Below, piece after piece: positions 36,167-44,661 of a stretch of DNA of 64,000 bases. Each line of letters starts with the position of its first letter. Position 1 is the first letter of the stretch. A model generated the notes under the pieces. The model did no database searches. It had not been told where the DNA came from and was given only the letters and a program-made list of their open reading frames with translations. The stretch covers positions 124,001 to 188,000 of the forward strand of contig JAWKXO010000001.1 in assembly GCA_041396985.1 (NCBI GenBank), read 5' to 3'. The position numbers and the translations under genes were made by a program. Source of the stretch: Emcibacteraceae bacterium (GTDB lineage: Bacteria; Pseudomonadota; Alphaproteobacteria; Sphingomonadales; Emcibacteraceae).

Positions 36167-37321
36167 ATGATTAAATCTGTCAAAATAATGCTGGCCTTTA
36201 TTTTTGCGCTGTTTTTATTTGGCTGTTCATCGCCGCTGGATAAGGCCGCGGAAAAAGCTGAGCAGATGTTTAACGAGGTTGCCGCCCTTCCCTATATCCC
36301 CGGGATCAATGTGGCGGTTGCAGATAGCAGCGGTGTGATCTGGGCGGAAGGGTTCGGTTATGCCAATCTTGAGGATAAAACCCCGATGTCCCCCGCGACC
36401 AAAATGCGGATTGGTTCAGTCGCCAAGGTGATCACCACCGCCGCCCTGATGCAGGAGGTTGAACGCGGGGAAATTGACCTTGATGCCGATATCAGGACCT
36501 ATGTCCCCGACTGGCCGAGGACCCACGCAATAATAACCATCCGCGAGCTTGCCAACCATACCGCCGGGGTCCGCCATTATCAGGGCGACGAATTTGCGTC
36601 CAACGTCCAATATGACAGCACCCTTGATGCGCTTAATATTCTTAAAAATGACCCGCTTAAATTCGCGCCCGGCAGCCAGTATAGCTATTCCACTTATGGC
36701 TGGACCCTGATCAGCGCCGCGATGGAAGCGGCGGAAGGCCGGGACTTTAAATCAATCATCCGCGATGAGGTCCTCACCCCCCTTAACATGACCGACACCA
36801 CATTTGATGACGCCGAACCGGTTATCGCCAATCGGCAGGGATCCTACGATTATATTGAAGGTGCATTGGTCAATTCCCCCGCCGTTAACAGCAGTTATAA
36901 ATATGCCGGGGGCGGTTTTCTGGCGACACCCACCGATGTGGTTAAATTCGCCATGGCACACGCGACACCGGGTTTTTTAAGGGCGGAAAGTTTAAGTGAA
37001 ATGTTCACCCGTGGTGATGTCTCCCCCCACGGGATCGGCTGGGTTGTCGGCTTTGACCGTTACCGCGCGGCCTTCACCGCAAACCCGGAACAGGCGGCTG
37101 ATGTTATCGCCATGATGGACCGTCACCCCCATACGGTGATGCATTCGGGGGGCAGCACCGGCGGGCTGACCATGATGATTCTCTGCCTTGATCATAACCG
37201 GGCGGTGGCGCTTACCAAAAATGTCGGCAATGCCCCGCCAGCCAATCAGGATCAGGCCAATCATTTTTTACTGGCCCTTAAAACGCTTGATATATTTCAC
37301 ACTGAAATGGATGAAAAGTAA
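36167..37321 (+). CDS. Lipoprotein serine hydrolase of the class C beta-lactamase / PBP4* type
   Basis: About 384 residues from the ATG at 36167, which has GGGAGTGGG eight bases upstream; a more distant ATG at 36125 is unlikely. The signal ends at a lipobox (LFGC, Cys20). Active-site Ser84-Val-Ala-Lys87 lies in IGSVAKVI, the second motif YSYST is in place, and HSGGSTGG gives the third. The protein should sit in the periplasm, tethered to a membrane. Relatives range from D,D-peptidases to esterases, so resistance cannot be assumed. Confidence 0.88.
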   Translation: MIKSVKIMLAFIFALFLFGCSSPLDKAAEKAEQMFNEVAALPYIPGINVAVADSSGVIWAEGFGYANLEDKTPMSPATKMRIGSVAKVITTAALMQEVERGEIDLDADIRTYVPDWPRTHAIITIRELANHTAGVRHYQGDEFASNVQYDSTLDALNILKNDPLKFAPGSQYSYSTYGWTLISAAMEAAEGRDFKSIIRDEVLTPLNMTDTTFDDAEPVIANRQGSYDYIEGALVNSPAVNSSYKYAGGGFLATPTDVVKFAMAHATPGFLRAESLSEMFTRGDVSPHGIGWVVGFDRYRAAFTANPEQAADVIAMMDRHPHTVMHSGGSTGGLTMMILCLDHNRAVALTKNVGNAPPANQDQANHFLLALKTLDIFHTEMDEK

Positions 37322-37331
37322 TTAAATTCGT

Positions 37332-37823
37332 CTATTTACTATCAACTTCGGTCAGGATCATCTGATAGACCAGTTTCATATTATCATAAACTTCTTCGTT
37401 GATAATACCGCCAAAGGCCGGCGCCAGTAGATTATCATCACAGACATGATAAAATGATTTTTCATCGGTGAGCAACACACTGTCCGCTTCGGCATAAAAA
37501 TTACTGTTTTGCAGGATATGATATTCCATCAGGTAATTATTTCGGTCCTGAATATAAAAATTCATATCCGCCTTTCCCGCATTGCTCGAAAAAGAAGCGG
37601 TGATTTTTTTTAACTTATCGCCATCGAAATAGGCGTATGCATCCGCCCCGCCCATCGCCTTGGCAAAGGATGCTTCGAGCTTTTCTTTGCGAAACCCTGA
37701 AACATCAACATTGACAAGCGCTGAAAGGCCGGGACCTGTGCATTTCTGATCTTCCGCATATGCATTTTGGGAAATGGTAAGGGCGATCATTGCCACCCCG
37801 ATAAATTTTGCCTGATTAAACAC
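37332..37823 (-). CDS. Hypothetical secreted protein
   Basis: 163 residues with a signal peptide (about 1-23, AYAEDQK). The rest is mixed and has two cysteines (KCTGPG near the start and CDDN near the end) that could form a disulfide. A middle run of KKITASFSSNAGKADMNFYI is beta-rich. Not recognised. It lies convergent to the serine hydrolase gene, 10 bp apart, and 37 bp downstream of the SPOR lipoprotein gene. Confidence 0.7.
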   Translation of the reverse strand: MFNQAKFIGVAMIALTISQNAYAEDQKCTGPGLSALVNVDVSGFRKEKLEASFAKAMGGADAYAYFDGDKLKKITASFSSNAGKADMNFYIQDRNNYLMEYHILQNSNFYAEADSVLLTDEKSFYHVCDDNLLAPAFGGIINEEVYDNMKLVYQMILTEVDSK

Positions 37824-37859
37824 GTGACATCCTATTTAAATAAACCTGTTGTCTCTGTT

Positions 37860-38555
37860 TTAATAATCTTCCCCGTCAAAGGCAACAACTTCACAAAAAG
37901 AAATCAGCAACAGTGCCTGACGGCATTCGGCCTGCGCATCATCCCGGTTATCAAATTTGCCGACAATCAGACGATTATAATTCTGACCCTTGACTGTGGC
38001 TTTGGCAATTTTAATGGGTTTTCCTTCAATCAGAACCGGAATTTTTGCTTCCAGATTTTTAAGTCCCGGTTCAATACTTTCCATATGAAGATATGATGCT
38101 AAATGAAGACCATACCCGCCATTCGGGGCCTTTGGTCTGGGGGCATTTGATCTGGCATTTTCTGACGCTGCGGCTACCTGGCTTTCATTGGCCTGCTCAA
38201 GCATTGCTTTTGTTTCGTCGGCTTCGGCTTTTAGGGCGTTAAGCTCCGCTTTAAGGCTACTATTTTCCTCCTGTATCATCTGAAGCTCGCGTTCAGTGGC
38301 AGCAATTCTCATACCCTGATTAACCAGCGCCTTATCTTTTTCCGCCAGTTGTTCTTCCACTGTCGGCATGGCAGGTTCGGCAGGCTCCGGTGTGGCCATT
38401 TGCCCATTTTCTTTTTCTGCATTTGCGGCGGCGACATTTTCCGGATCATTCATTCCTCCACCCAGAAAACCATCAATTGTGCTGCATCCGAAAAGTATTA
38501 AAACCAAAAAAAGTGGTATAAAAAATTTTATAATGATGTGTTTAAAACGCTGCAT
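37860..38555 (-). CDS. SPOR-domain lipoprotein with coiled coil
   Basis: About 231 residues from the ATG at 38555 (a GAGAG site lies nine bases upstream). Lipobox LFGC, an acidic linker rich in Pro, Glu and Ala, then a coiled coil of about 70 residues (AATERELQMIQEENSSLKAE...). The C-terminal domain is SPOR-like (GYGLHLASYLHME..., GKFDNRDDAQAE), binding denuded glycan at the septum. Possible role in envelope division. It could be co-transcribed with the gene at 37332. Confidence 0.8.
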   Translation of the reverse strand: MQRFKHIIIKFFIPLFLVLILFGCSTIDGFLGGGMNDPENVAAANAEKENGQMATPEPAEPAMPTVEEQLAEKDKALVNQGMRIAATERELQMIQEENSSLKAELNALKAEADETKAMLEQANESQVAAASENARSNAPRPKAPNGGYGLHLASYLHMESIEPGLKNLEAKIPVLIEGKPIKIAKATVKGQNYNRLIVGKFDNRDDAQAECRQALLLISFCEVVAFDGEDY

Positions 38556-38666
38556 TAAACTACTCTCAACTGTTATCCCTAAAAAATTAACCATAATGGT
38601 TAACCATAACAACAATCAAGGTAAATTATATTTATACTGGATAAAATGATTACGAAACGGCATTCC

Positions 38667-38697
38667 TTGTGGCCCGGCAATAAGCACCAGGCCACAA
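38667..38697. terminator. Hairpin between the PhzF-like and SPOR lipoprotein genes
   Basis: TTGTGGCC at 38667-38674 and GGCCACAA at 38690-38697 form an 8-bp perfect stem with a 15-base loop. It sits 15 bp after the stop of the PhzF-like gene. The plus-strand side is followed by TTTTAC; the minus-strand side has no clear T run, so its strength for the minus-strand gene is doubtful. Confidence 0.5.
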
Positions 38698-38712
38698 TTT
38701 TACATTTCCCTA

Positions 38713-39642
38713 TTATCCAATATTGACAAATGTGCTGTTTTCAACTTTTGCCATGCCGCCTGCCATCAGTTTGAGCAATCTGCCTTCCTGAATGGTCAGG
38801 TTAACGATAATTTCGCTTTTTGATGGCTTTTTCATGAAAAAGCCCTGCTCCACCACGATTTTATCACACTTAAAATCCATCTCATTAAAGAGATAGGCAC
38901 TTAAATTCCCGGCTGCCATGCCAGTGGCGCTTTCCTCCGGAATTCCATAACGCGGCGCAAACATGCGTGTGGTAACCGTGTGGGCCTTATCAACGGGATC
39001 AGTGGTAAAGGCGTAAAAGCCAATCAGGTCATATTTTTCACTGATCATTTCGATTGCTTTTAATTCCGGTTCAATGGCGCTTAATGCATCGTTGCTTTCC
39101 AGTGGAATAATCAGGAAAGAAACGCCGGTGTTTGAAATTTTCGGCAGATAGCCCTTTTTCATGTCACCAACTTTTAGGGATAATGACTTTAGAACGATAT
39201 CAATATCACTTTCCTCAATATCCTTAATATATTGCGGGATCTGTTCCATATAGGCATAGCCATCTTCAAGCAGTATATCACGGTTGCCGTCAATGGTTTC
39301 TTTTACGGCAAACTTTTTATCAATCCGGCCCAGCTGGCTAAGATAGGAAAAAGCGGCAACGGTCGCATGACCGCAATGGGCAATCTGTTTATTGGGGGTA
39401 AAAAATTCAAGCTTGAAATCAGCCACATCCGATTTTGACACAAAGGCCGTTTCCGGAAAGCCCGCTTCACGGGCAATGGCCTGCTTTTGCTCGTTACTAT
39501 ATTTATCGGCATCAAGGACCACCCCGGCCGGGTTGCCACCCTGCCCCTGATAGATAAATGAATTTACCTTATAAACCTCAATATTTGGTGCACGGTCAAT
39601 CTGTGACATTATTTTCGTTCTCAAACTTGACATATTCATCAT
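38713..39642 (-). CDS. PhzF-like isomerase/epimerase
   Basis: 309 residues with the paired hot-dog-like (DAP-epimerase) fold: YKVNSFIYQGQGGNPAGVV near the start, the pattern ELKFFTPNKQIAHCGHATVA (here EFFTPNKQIAHCGHATVA) and GIPEESATGMAAGNLSAYL. The catalytic acid/ester motif of PhzF is close to the first block. Ribosome site AAAGGA precedes the ATG at 39642. It is divergent from a LysR gene, so the two are likely regulator and target. No other phenazine genes are present, so a different isomerase role is likely. Confidence 0.85.
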   Translation of the reverse strand: MMNMSSLRTKIMSQIDRAPNIEVYKVNSFIYQGQGGNPAGVVLDADKYSNEQKQAIAREAGFPETAFVSKSDVADFKLEFFTPNKQIAHCGHATVAAFSYLSQLGRIDKKFAVKETIDGNRDILLEDGYAYMEQIPQYIKDIEESDIDIVLKSLSLKVGDMKKGYLPKISNTGVSFLIIPLESNDALSAIEPELKAIEMISEKYDLIGFYAFTTDPVDKAHTVTTRMFAPRYGIPEESATGMAAGNLSAYLFNEMDFKCDKIVVEQGFFMKKPSKSEIIVNLTIQEGRLLKLMAGGMAKVENSTFVNIG

Positions 39643-39693
39643 GTTAATTTCCTTTCACTTTATATTTGATCTTGACCGGAACCTACAAATATT

Positions 39694-39749
39694 ATTTAAT
39701 CGAGTAAAACGAATATATTGGATTATAATAATCGTATTATCCGATTAAT
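39694..39749. promoter_or_regulatory. LysR-type operator region between PhzF-like and LysR genes
   Basis: TTAATCG at 39696-39702 recurs inverted as CGATTAA at 39742-39748. Between them lies an A+T-rich imperfect palindrome (GGATTATAATAATCGTATTATCC, split around AATCGT). T-N11-A-like motifs of this kind are typical of divergent LysR control regions. Inference from pattern and position. Confidence 0.45.
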
Positions 39750-39759
39750 GGAATTTATC

Positions 39760-40650
39760 ATGGATACAAAACAACTTAACACCTTTCGTCACCTGGCAAA
39801 AAGTCTCAATTTTTCAAAAACCGCGGCGGAACTCAACTTCGCCCAATCGACAGTTTCGGCACAAATTAGGTCACTTGAAAATGAACTGAGGCTCACGTTA
39901 TTTGACCGACTGGGTAAAAAAGTGGTGCTGACAGACGAAGGCAGAAATGTTCTGGAATATGCCAATCGTTTCATGAGGATTGAAGATGAATTTATCACCA
40001 GCCTTAAAGGGGACGGCGAAATATCAGGAGAGCTCAACATCCATGCCCCAAATACCATATGTGTTCACCATTTGCCAAAATTGCTCACCAATTTCAAGGC
40101 AGAAAACCCGCGGGTCAATTTCAGGCTTCGTGCCCATTATAGTACCCAGCGCGCCTTCAAAGAACTGCGCAGCGGGTCAATAGACCTGATGATTGTGCTA
40201 GAGGAAGAGTTTGACCAGAATGATTTTAATGTTGAGGTTTTAAGAGCAGAAGAAATTATCGTCGTCTGTAACAATCATCATCCGCTTGCAGATGGGCAGC
40301 GTGTCAGTCTGGAGGATTTAAAGGATGAGAATTTTATCCTGACTGAGCCAACCTGCGGATATCGGGATATTTTCACACGCGAAATGTTAAAACGCGGCCA
40401 TAAAATTATGCCCAATATGTGGTTTGAAAATACCGAAGCCATTAAACAGTGTGTCATCAGTAATATGGGGCTTTCCTTTTTGCCAAAGATCGCCTGTCAG
40501 GCGGATATTGCCTGCGGCGCCCTTAGCCGGGTTAATCTGGATCAGAAATTTGACGATCAAATAAAACTACAGATCATTACCCATAAAGATAAATGGATAA
40601 GTCCGGCCCTTAAAGCGTTTATATCAACGTTAAAAGAAGCTTATTGCTAG
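39760..40650 (+). CDS. LysR-family transcriptional regulator
   Basis: About 296 residues from the ATG at 39760 behind GGAA; upstream in-frame ATGs at 39718 and 39748 extend it into the divergent control region. It has an N-terminal winged helix-turn-helix (LNTFRHLAKSLNFSKTAAEL..., FAQSTVSAQIRSLE) and a substrate-binding domain from about residue 85. It would act on the adjacent PhzF-like gene and possibly on itself. Effector unknown. Confidence 0.9.
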   Translation: MDTKQLNTFRHLAKSLNFSKTAAELNFAQSTVSAQIRSLENELRLTLFDRLGKKVVLTDEGRNVLEYANRFMRIEDEFITSLKGDGEISGELNIHAPNTICVHHLPKLLTNFKAENPRVNFRLRAHYSTQRAFKELRSGSIDLMIVLEEEFDQNDFNVEVLRAEEIIVVCNNHHPLADGQRVSLEDLKDENFILTEPTCGYRDIFTREMLKRGHKIMPNMWFENTEAIKQCVISNMGLSFLPKIACQADIACGALSRVNLDQKFDDQIKLQIITHKDKWISPALKAFISTLKEAYC

Positions 40651-40651
40651 A

Positions 40652-41221
40652 TTAATTTTCACCGTCTTCAAGATGGCGGCTAAGCACCCAGCAAAATCCG
40701 TCAGGATCAAGGATATAACATTCCCTTAAACCATGGGGTTTGTTTTTGCTTTCATAAAGCACTTTATAGCCAAATTCACGGGCACTTGCTTCCGCGATAT
40801 CCGGGTCCTGGTCATATATCCTGAGTTCAACACCACGGCCGCGACCATCCTGTCCTTCAACAAGACCAAGCATCGGATTGCTGTGATAGGTCCCATCCGC
40901 ATGGAGCATCCAGACATTGCTATCATGACGCATAATAGCAAAACCATCATCAGCATACATGGCATCCGCCTGCAGGATTTTTTTGGCAAATTCTACACCT
41001 GCCGGAACATCACTGACCAATAAACTAAAACCGACACCGCTTAATGATTTACCAAAGGCGACTGCATCCGGTGCCTTGCCATCCGTCCCGGCCATAGTCA
41101 TTTGTGCGGCCTGTGCTTTATCAGTTTTATTTCCACCGGCTATTGCCATTGCTGTTCCTGCCCCTGCGACGGCCAGTCCCGTCTTTTGAATAAATTTTCG
41201 TCTGGTAAAATCGTCTTTCAC
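40652..41221 (-). CDS. Tat-exported VOC (glyoxalase-like) protein
   Basis: 189 residues with a twin-arginine signal (TRRKFIQKTGLAVAGAG) ending near AQA, and one vicinal-oxygen-chelate domain in the mature part (GVGFSLLVSDVPAGVEFAK..., RECYILDPDGFCWVLSR). His, Glu/Asp and Tyr residues of a possible metal site are scattered in the usual places but cannot be assigned with certainty. It is convergent to the LysR gene, one base apart. Confidence 0.8.
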   Translation of the reverse strand: MKDDFTRRKFIQKTGLAVAGAGTAMAIAGGNKTDKAQAAQMTMAGTDGKAPDAVAFGKSLSGVGFSLLVSDVPAGVEFAKKILQADAMYADDGFAIMRHDSNVWMLHADGTYHSNPMLGLVEGQDGRGRGVELRIYDQDPDIAEASAREFGYKVLYESKNKPHGLRECYILDPDGFCWVLSRHLEDGEN

Positions 41222-41288
41222 TTATAATCTCCCTTGGCTGAAATTTCACGCTAATTATTCGTGCGATCTTATCATATCACATGGGAGA

Positions 41289-41316
41289 CATGTGGTAACA
41301 ATGATGTTACCACATG
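41289..41316. terminator. Perfect 12-bp hairpin between two minus-strand genes
   Basis: CATGTGGTAACA (41289-41300) pairs perfectly with TGTTACCACATG (41305-41316) across an ATGA loop. It lies 4 bp after the stop of the 82-residue gene and 68 bp before the VOC gene start. No T run follows on either strand, so it may be a processing or attenuating structure or a repressor site rather than a classical terminator. Confidence 0.5.
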
Positions 41317-41320
41317 CGCA

Positions 41321-41569
41321 TTATGAAGCTTTACGAAACTCCGGCTCATTATCATTGGCAGGATCTTTTATTGATGCGACGTTTATGCCCTTATCCTGAA
41401 CCAGTTTGATAAAGTCATAATCATCTGTGGTTTCTTCGACAAAATCCATAAATGTCTGGAAGCCGGTTTCAATTTCATTCATGAAGCTATTTTGCTCCTG
41501 AACGGCAGCTGGCACTTTTCCATAAAATTTCATTAAGTCCATAAAGCTGTATGGTATTGTCAAAGTCAT
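41321..41569 (-). CDS. Small hypothetical protein, 82 residues
   Basis: A short acidic protein (SFMDLMKFYGKVPAAVQEQN, then ETTDDYDFIKLVQDKGI). No signal or membrane segment. Helical content and the phrase NEIETGFQTFMDFVEE loosely recall phasin-like small proteins, but no domain is recognised. AGGAAAAG sits ahead of the ATG. Confidence 0.6.
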   Translation of the reverse strand: MTLTIPYSFMDLMKFYGKVPAAVQEQNSFMNEIETGFQTFMDFVEETTDDYDFIKLVQDKGINVASIKDPANDNEPEFRKAS

Positions 41570-41800
41570 CTTCTTTTCCTTTTTCTACATCGTTAAATAA
41601 ATTTGGTGGTTTAATTACCGCCATGTGTTTCAGATAACCATAATACGGTTCGCCACAAGTGAGCCCGGCGACCGTTTATCGCAGAAAAAATTCACTTCAT
41701 CGCAATTTGCAATTTCAGCATATGATTTTCAGGAAAAACCATGCCAGCAAGAGCATTGATCATACATAAACTGACTTAATATTAGACCATTAAATGGCCC

Positions 41801-42598
41801 TTAAATCTGTAAAATTTCCAGACTGTTCTTTTTATCAATCGTCAGCACGGAGTTGGTTGGAAGTTTTTCCCAGTCCTGACGCACTTTGGTCAGCGGTTCA
41901 CTGGCAAAAATCACGGCGTCACCGATTTTTGAATAATATAGGGTTGGTGCTTCACGGTCCGCCGTCGCGGTTGCCCGGGTGAGGATGACATTTTCGCCGT
42001 CTGTCAAAGCAAAATTAAGCATGGAGGGTCCGGTAATTTCAAGATGGGCTAGTGCCGATCTTAATTTATCAACCATCTCAATCATATTGGCGGCCAGGTC
42101 TTCACCGGACAGCCCTTTTTTAAGTCCGATCTGGTTCATAAAGTAAGCAAAGCTGAATTCGGAATCCGTATTACCCTCTATCAGGTTATAGGCTTCGTCA
42201 GATAAATCCCGCATCAAATAGCGCCTGATCAGTTTGAAACTGTCAATCATACCGTTATGCATCCAGAGATAATTGCCATAACGAAACGGATGACAGTTCA
42301 GTTCCGTAACAGGCATGCCAATGGTCGCATCCCTGACATGAGCAAAAAAGCAGTGAGAAACCAGTTTTTCAGAAAGCCTTCTTAAATTACGATTGCTCCA
42401 GGCCGGTTCAATGCTCGTAAAAACACCCGGTTCAGGGTCATTATGTTCCGGATACCAGCCAAGCCCGAAGCCGTCTCCGTTGACCGGTTTAACACTTTCT
42501 TTGGCATCGATGGATTGAACGATCAGTGAATTGTCGGATTTAATCAGCAAATCCGCAATCCTTACGGGGTTCCCCTTATACCCAAAAAAACGGCACAT
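41801..42598 (-). CDS. Class II glutamine amidotransferase (YafJ/EgtC-like)
   Basis: 265 residues beginning Met-Cys, so Cys2 becomes the N-terminal nucleophile after Met removal. The family patterns NGDGFGLGWY, FAHVRDATIG and LWMHNGMI are present. Members hydrolyse glutamine or a gamma-glutamyl group, for example in ergothioneine synthesis. No egtB/D genes accompany it. An AAGAGGAC site precedes the ATG. Confidence 0.9.
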   Translation of the reverse strand: MCRFFGYKGNPVRIADLLIKSDNSLIVQSIDAKESVKPVNGDGFGLGWYPEHNDPEPGVFTSIEPAWSNRNLRRLSEKLVSHCFFAHVRDATIGMPVTELNCHPFRYGNYLWMHNGMIDSFKLIRRYLMRDLSDEAYNLIEGNTDSEFSFAYFMNQIGLKKGLSGEDLAANMIEMVDKLRSALAHLEITGPSMLNFALTDGENVILTRATATADREAPTLYYSKIGDAVIFASEPLTKVRQDWEKLPTNSVLTIDKKNSLEILQI

Positions 42599-42742
42599 TC
42601 ATTTTGTCCTCTTAAAATAAGAGGGACAGAATACCCTAAAAGCTTAAAGAATCTCTAAAGACGCCATTAAATACAGTTCCTTCTATATTTTACCTATTTT
42701 TAACCCGACATCTGTAAAAATACCCGTAGATCGGAGAAAAAT

Positions 42743-43381
42743 ATGAAAAAAACGCTCGCCTTTGTCATTCCCGCCTTTCTTGTGCTTGGCGGCTGTTCAA
42801 AAATGATGAATGAAAACCAGTGTGTCGTTGCTGACTGGCGCACCATCGGTTATGAAGACGGTAATATGGGCCGAAGTGAGCAATGGCTTTCCAAACGCCG
42901 GGAAATTTGCGCTGAATATGGTGTTTCTCCTGATCTCGACGCCTATTTGTATGGCCGCAATGAAGGGCTTCAGACTTATTGTCAGCCAAGACGTGGATTT
43001 GATCTCGGTAATCGCGGTGTCCGCTATGAAAATGTCTGCCCGTCAAATCTTGAAGCGGCCTTTGTTAATGCCTACCAGGATGGTCTTGGTCTTCGGGACC
43101 GGCAAATTCATGTCAATGACGTTAACCGGCAACTGACATCCGCCCAGGCGCAGCTTAAATCGTTAGAGGATCAGATTACCGCAGATACACTCAGTCTCGC
43201 CACCACTGATATGAGCAATCAGGAACGCATTGATACAGCGCTTGCAATTAAGAAAAAAGCTGAAAAATCCGGTGAGCTAAAAGAAAGAATACCCCAGCTT
43301 ACGGCAGAGCTCGGTGCCGCTCAATATGATCTTGATGCCTACCGCGAAAGTATAGCCCCCCGATATCAGGGGGCTATATAA
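42743..43381 (+). CDS. DUF2799-family lipoprotein
   Basis: 212 residues with a lipobox (LGGC, Cys18) and the DUF2799 repeats: VADWRTIGYEDGNMGR and then EAAFVNAYQDGLGL, both with the W/AxxxGxxDG character. A C-terminal coiled coil (NRQLTSAQAQLKSLEDQITA) follows. Function unknown; relatives are outer-membrane or periplasmic. A 10-bp perfect inverted repeat covers the last codons and the stop, so termination is built into the gene end. Confidence 0.85.
   Translation: MKKTLAFVIPAFLVLGGCSKMMNENQCVVADWRTIGYEDGNMGRSEQWLSKRREICAEYGVSPDLDAYLYGRNEGLQTYCQPRRGFDLGNRGVRYENVCPSNLEAAFVNAYQDGLGLRDRQIHVNDVNRQLTSAQAQLKSLEDQITADTLSLATTDMSNQERIDTALAIKKKAEKSGELKERIPQLTAELGAAQYDLDAYRESIAPRYQGAI
43351..43378. terminator. 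Hairpin overlapping the end of the DUF2799 gene
   Basis: TATAGCCCCC (43351-43360) is followed by GGGGGCTATA (43369-43378) with an 8-base loop: a perfect stem, 5 G:C pairs at the centre. The last codons and the stop TAA overlap it. The minus-strand gene at 43405 also ends within 30 bp, so it could serve both directions. The T run is weak. Confidence 0.65.
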
Positions 43382-43404
43382 GTCTGTTTATTTATAAAAA
43401 TTAT

Positions 43405-44481
43405 TTAGCCGATGACTTCTTCATAAAGCCGAAGAACATTAAGACCCATAATTTTTTCAAGCTGACCTTCGCTTAGCCCGCGACGTTTTAGTCCGTCCCA
43501 GATCACTTCCATTCGTCTTGGCCCGTTCAGGTCTTCAAAATATAGCGGCCAATCACTGGCAACAAATTGGGCACCCTCTTCACGTTTGAGCTCCTCAATA
43601 TATTCCTCGGTCATAACCAGACGGCGATAATCACGGTCAGAGCCGATACAGACATGGTCAATGCCGCAAACATCAACTGCATGCATGATATTATCGTAAT
43701 AAACTTCCGTATTCTGGTCATGGGTCATAAAGGTGCGCATCTGTGTAATCCCGGCAAGTCCGCCTTTCTCTGCCAGTCTGCGTAATATACTGTCCGGCAT
43801 ATTGCGTTCATGTTCGAAAAGATCCTTACAGCAGGTGTGCGAAATAATGATCGGCTCTTTAGAAGCCTCAATTGTGTCCAGCGTTGTTGCCTCATTGGAA
43901 TGACTTGTGTCAATCAGCATGCCGATATCATTCATTTTTTCGACCAGCTCATGACCAAATGTGGTTAAGCCCGAGCCATTAATTTCCTTGCAACCGGCCC
44001 CGGCCCAGTTTTGGTAATTATAGGTAATCTGGCTGGATCTTAAACCAAGGTTATAAAATACATCCACATTATCGAGATTGCGTCTGAAATGGGTTGAATT
44101 CTGTGTCAGATAAAAGACGGCAATTTTATTCTGCTTGCGTGCTTTTGCAATATCGGCAACAGTTGTCGTGCGCATGTAAAATTCCGGTTTGCTGTCCAGA
44201 AAACGGTTATAATATAAAAGCTGATCCATTGTCAGATTATAAGCCACATCCTCCTGATATTTCGGGTCAGCAAGGGTTACGCAAATAGAGCGAATACCAC
44301 TATCCAGAATTTCCTGCACCAGACTGTCTTCATATACTTCACGAAGTTCACCCATAGCATCGAAAATGAATGATTTTCCGTTCCAGGGAGTTCCCTTGGC
44401 TTCAGCGTTAGCAAAATTTGGTAATGAAGCTGCCAGTGGCAACGCTGCCGCGCCAGCTAAAAATTTACGTCTGTCAATCAT
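43405..44481 (-). CDS. Tat-exported M19-like dipeptidase homologue with incomplete metal site
   Basis: 358 residues with a twin-arginine signal (DRRKFLAGAAALPLAAS, cleavage near NAEA). The TIM-barrel of renal-type dipeptidase is recognisable: SHSNE (His194), SHTCC (His215) and GSDRDY (Asp282) keep the second zinc side. The first side is missing. The usual His-x-Asp near the start reads FDAMGE at 40-45, and the bridging Glu position reads LTQNST at 125-130. The protein may bind one metal, or none, and have another role. It is divergent from the amine oxidase array and may belong to the same system. Confidence 0.8.
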   Translation of the reverse strand: MIDRRKFLAGAAALPLAASLPNFANAEAKGTPWNGKSFIFDAMGELREVYEDSLVQEILDSGIRSICVTLADPKYQEDVAYNLTMDQLLYYNRFLDSKPEFYMRTTTVADIAKARKQNKIAVFYLTQNSTHFRRNLDNVDVFYNLGLRSSQITYNYQNWAGAGCKEINGSGLTTFGHELVEKMNDIGMLIDTSHSNEATTLDTIEASKEPIIISHTCCKDLFEHERNMPDSILRRLAEKGGLAGITQMRTFMTHDQNTEVYYDNIMHAVDVCGIDHVCIGSDRDYRRLVMTEEYIEELKREEGAQFVASDWPLYFEDLNGPRRMEVIWDGLKRRGLSEGQLEKIMGLNVLRLYEEVIG

Positions 44482-44565
44482 TGTCTCTCCCTTAATGATT
44501 TATTTTTTTATGCCTGATCATAGCAGGGGATTTAAGAATATTACAAGTGCAATATCAATATTTAT

Positions 44566-44595
44566 TTGACACATTTAGCCCCTTAATTATTATGT
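44566..44595 (+). promoter_or_regulatory. Candidate promoter of the amine oxidase array
   Basis: TTGACA at 44566-44571 and TTATGT at 44590-44595, 18 bp apart, give a fair sigma-70-type match. They lie 67 bp before the first ATG of the array and 85 bp ahead of the divergent M19-like gene. The region is A+T-rich, so chance is not excluded. Confidence 0.35.
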
Positions 44596-44661
44596 TATTT
44601 TAATAATAAAAAATAGAACGGGACTTCAGGCTAGTTAAACATTAGACGTGGAGCATACAAA

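Noticed and set aside
36167..37321. A beta-lactam resistance gene
   Set aside because: The serine hydrolase motifs match class C-like enzymes but also many peptidases and esterases; resistance cannot be inferred.
38713..39642. Phenazine biosynthesis cluster
   Set aside because: A single PhzF-like gene with a LysR neighbour does not make a phenazine pathway.
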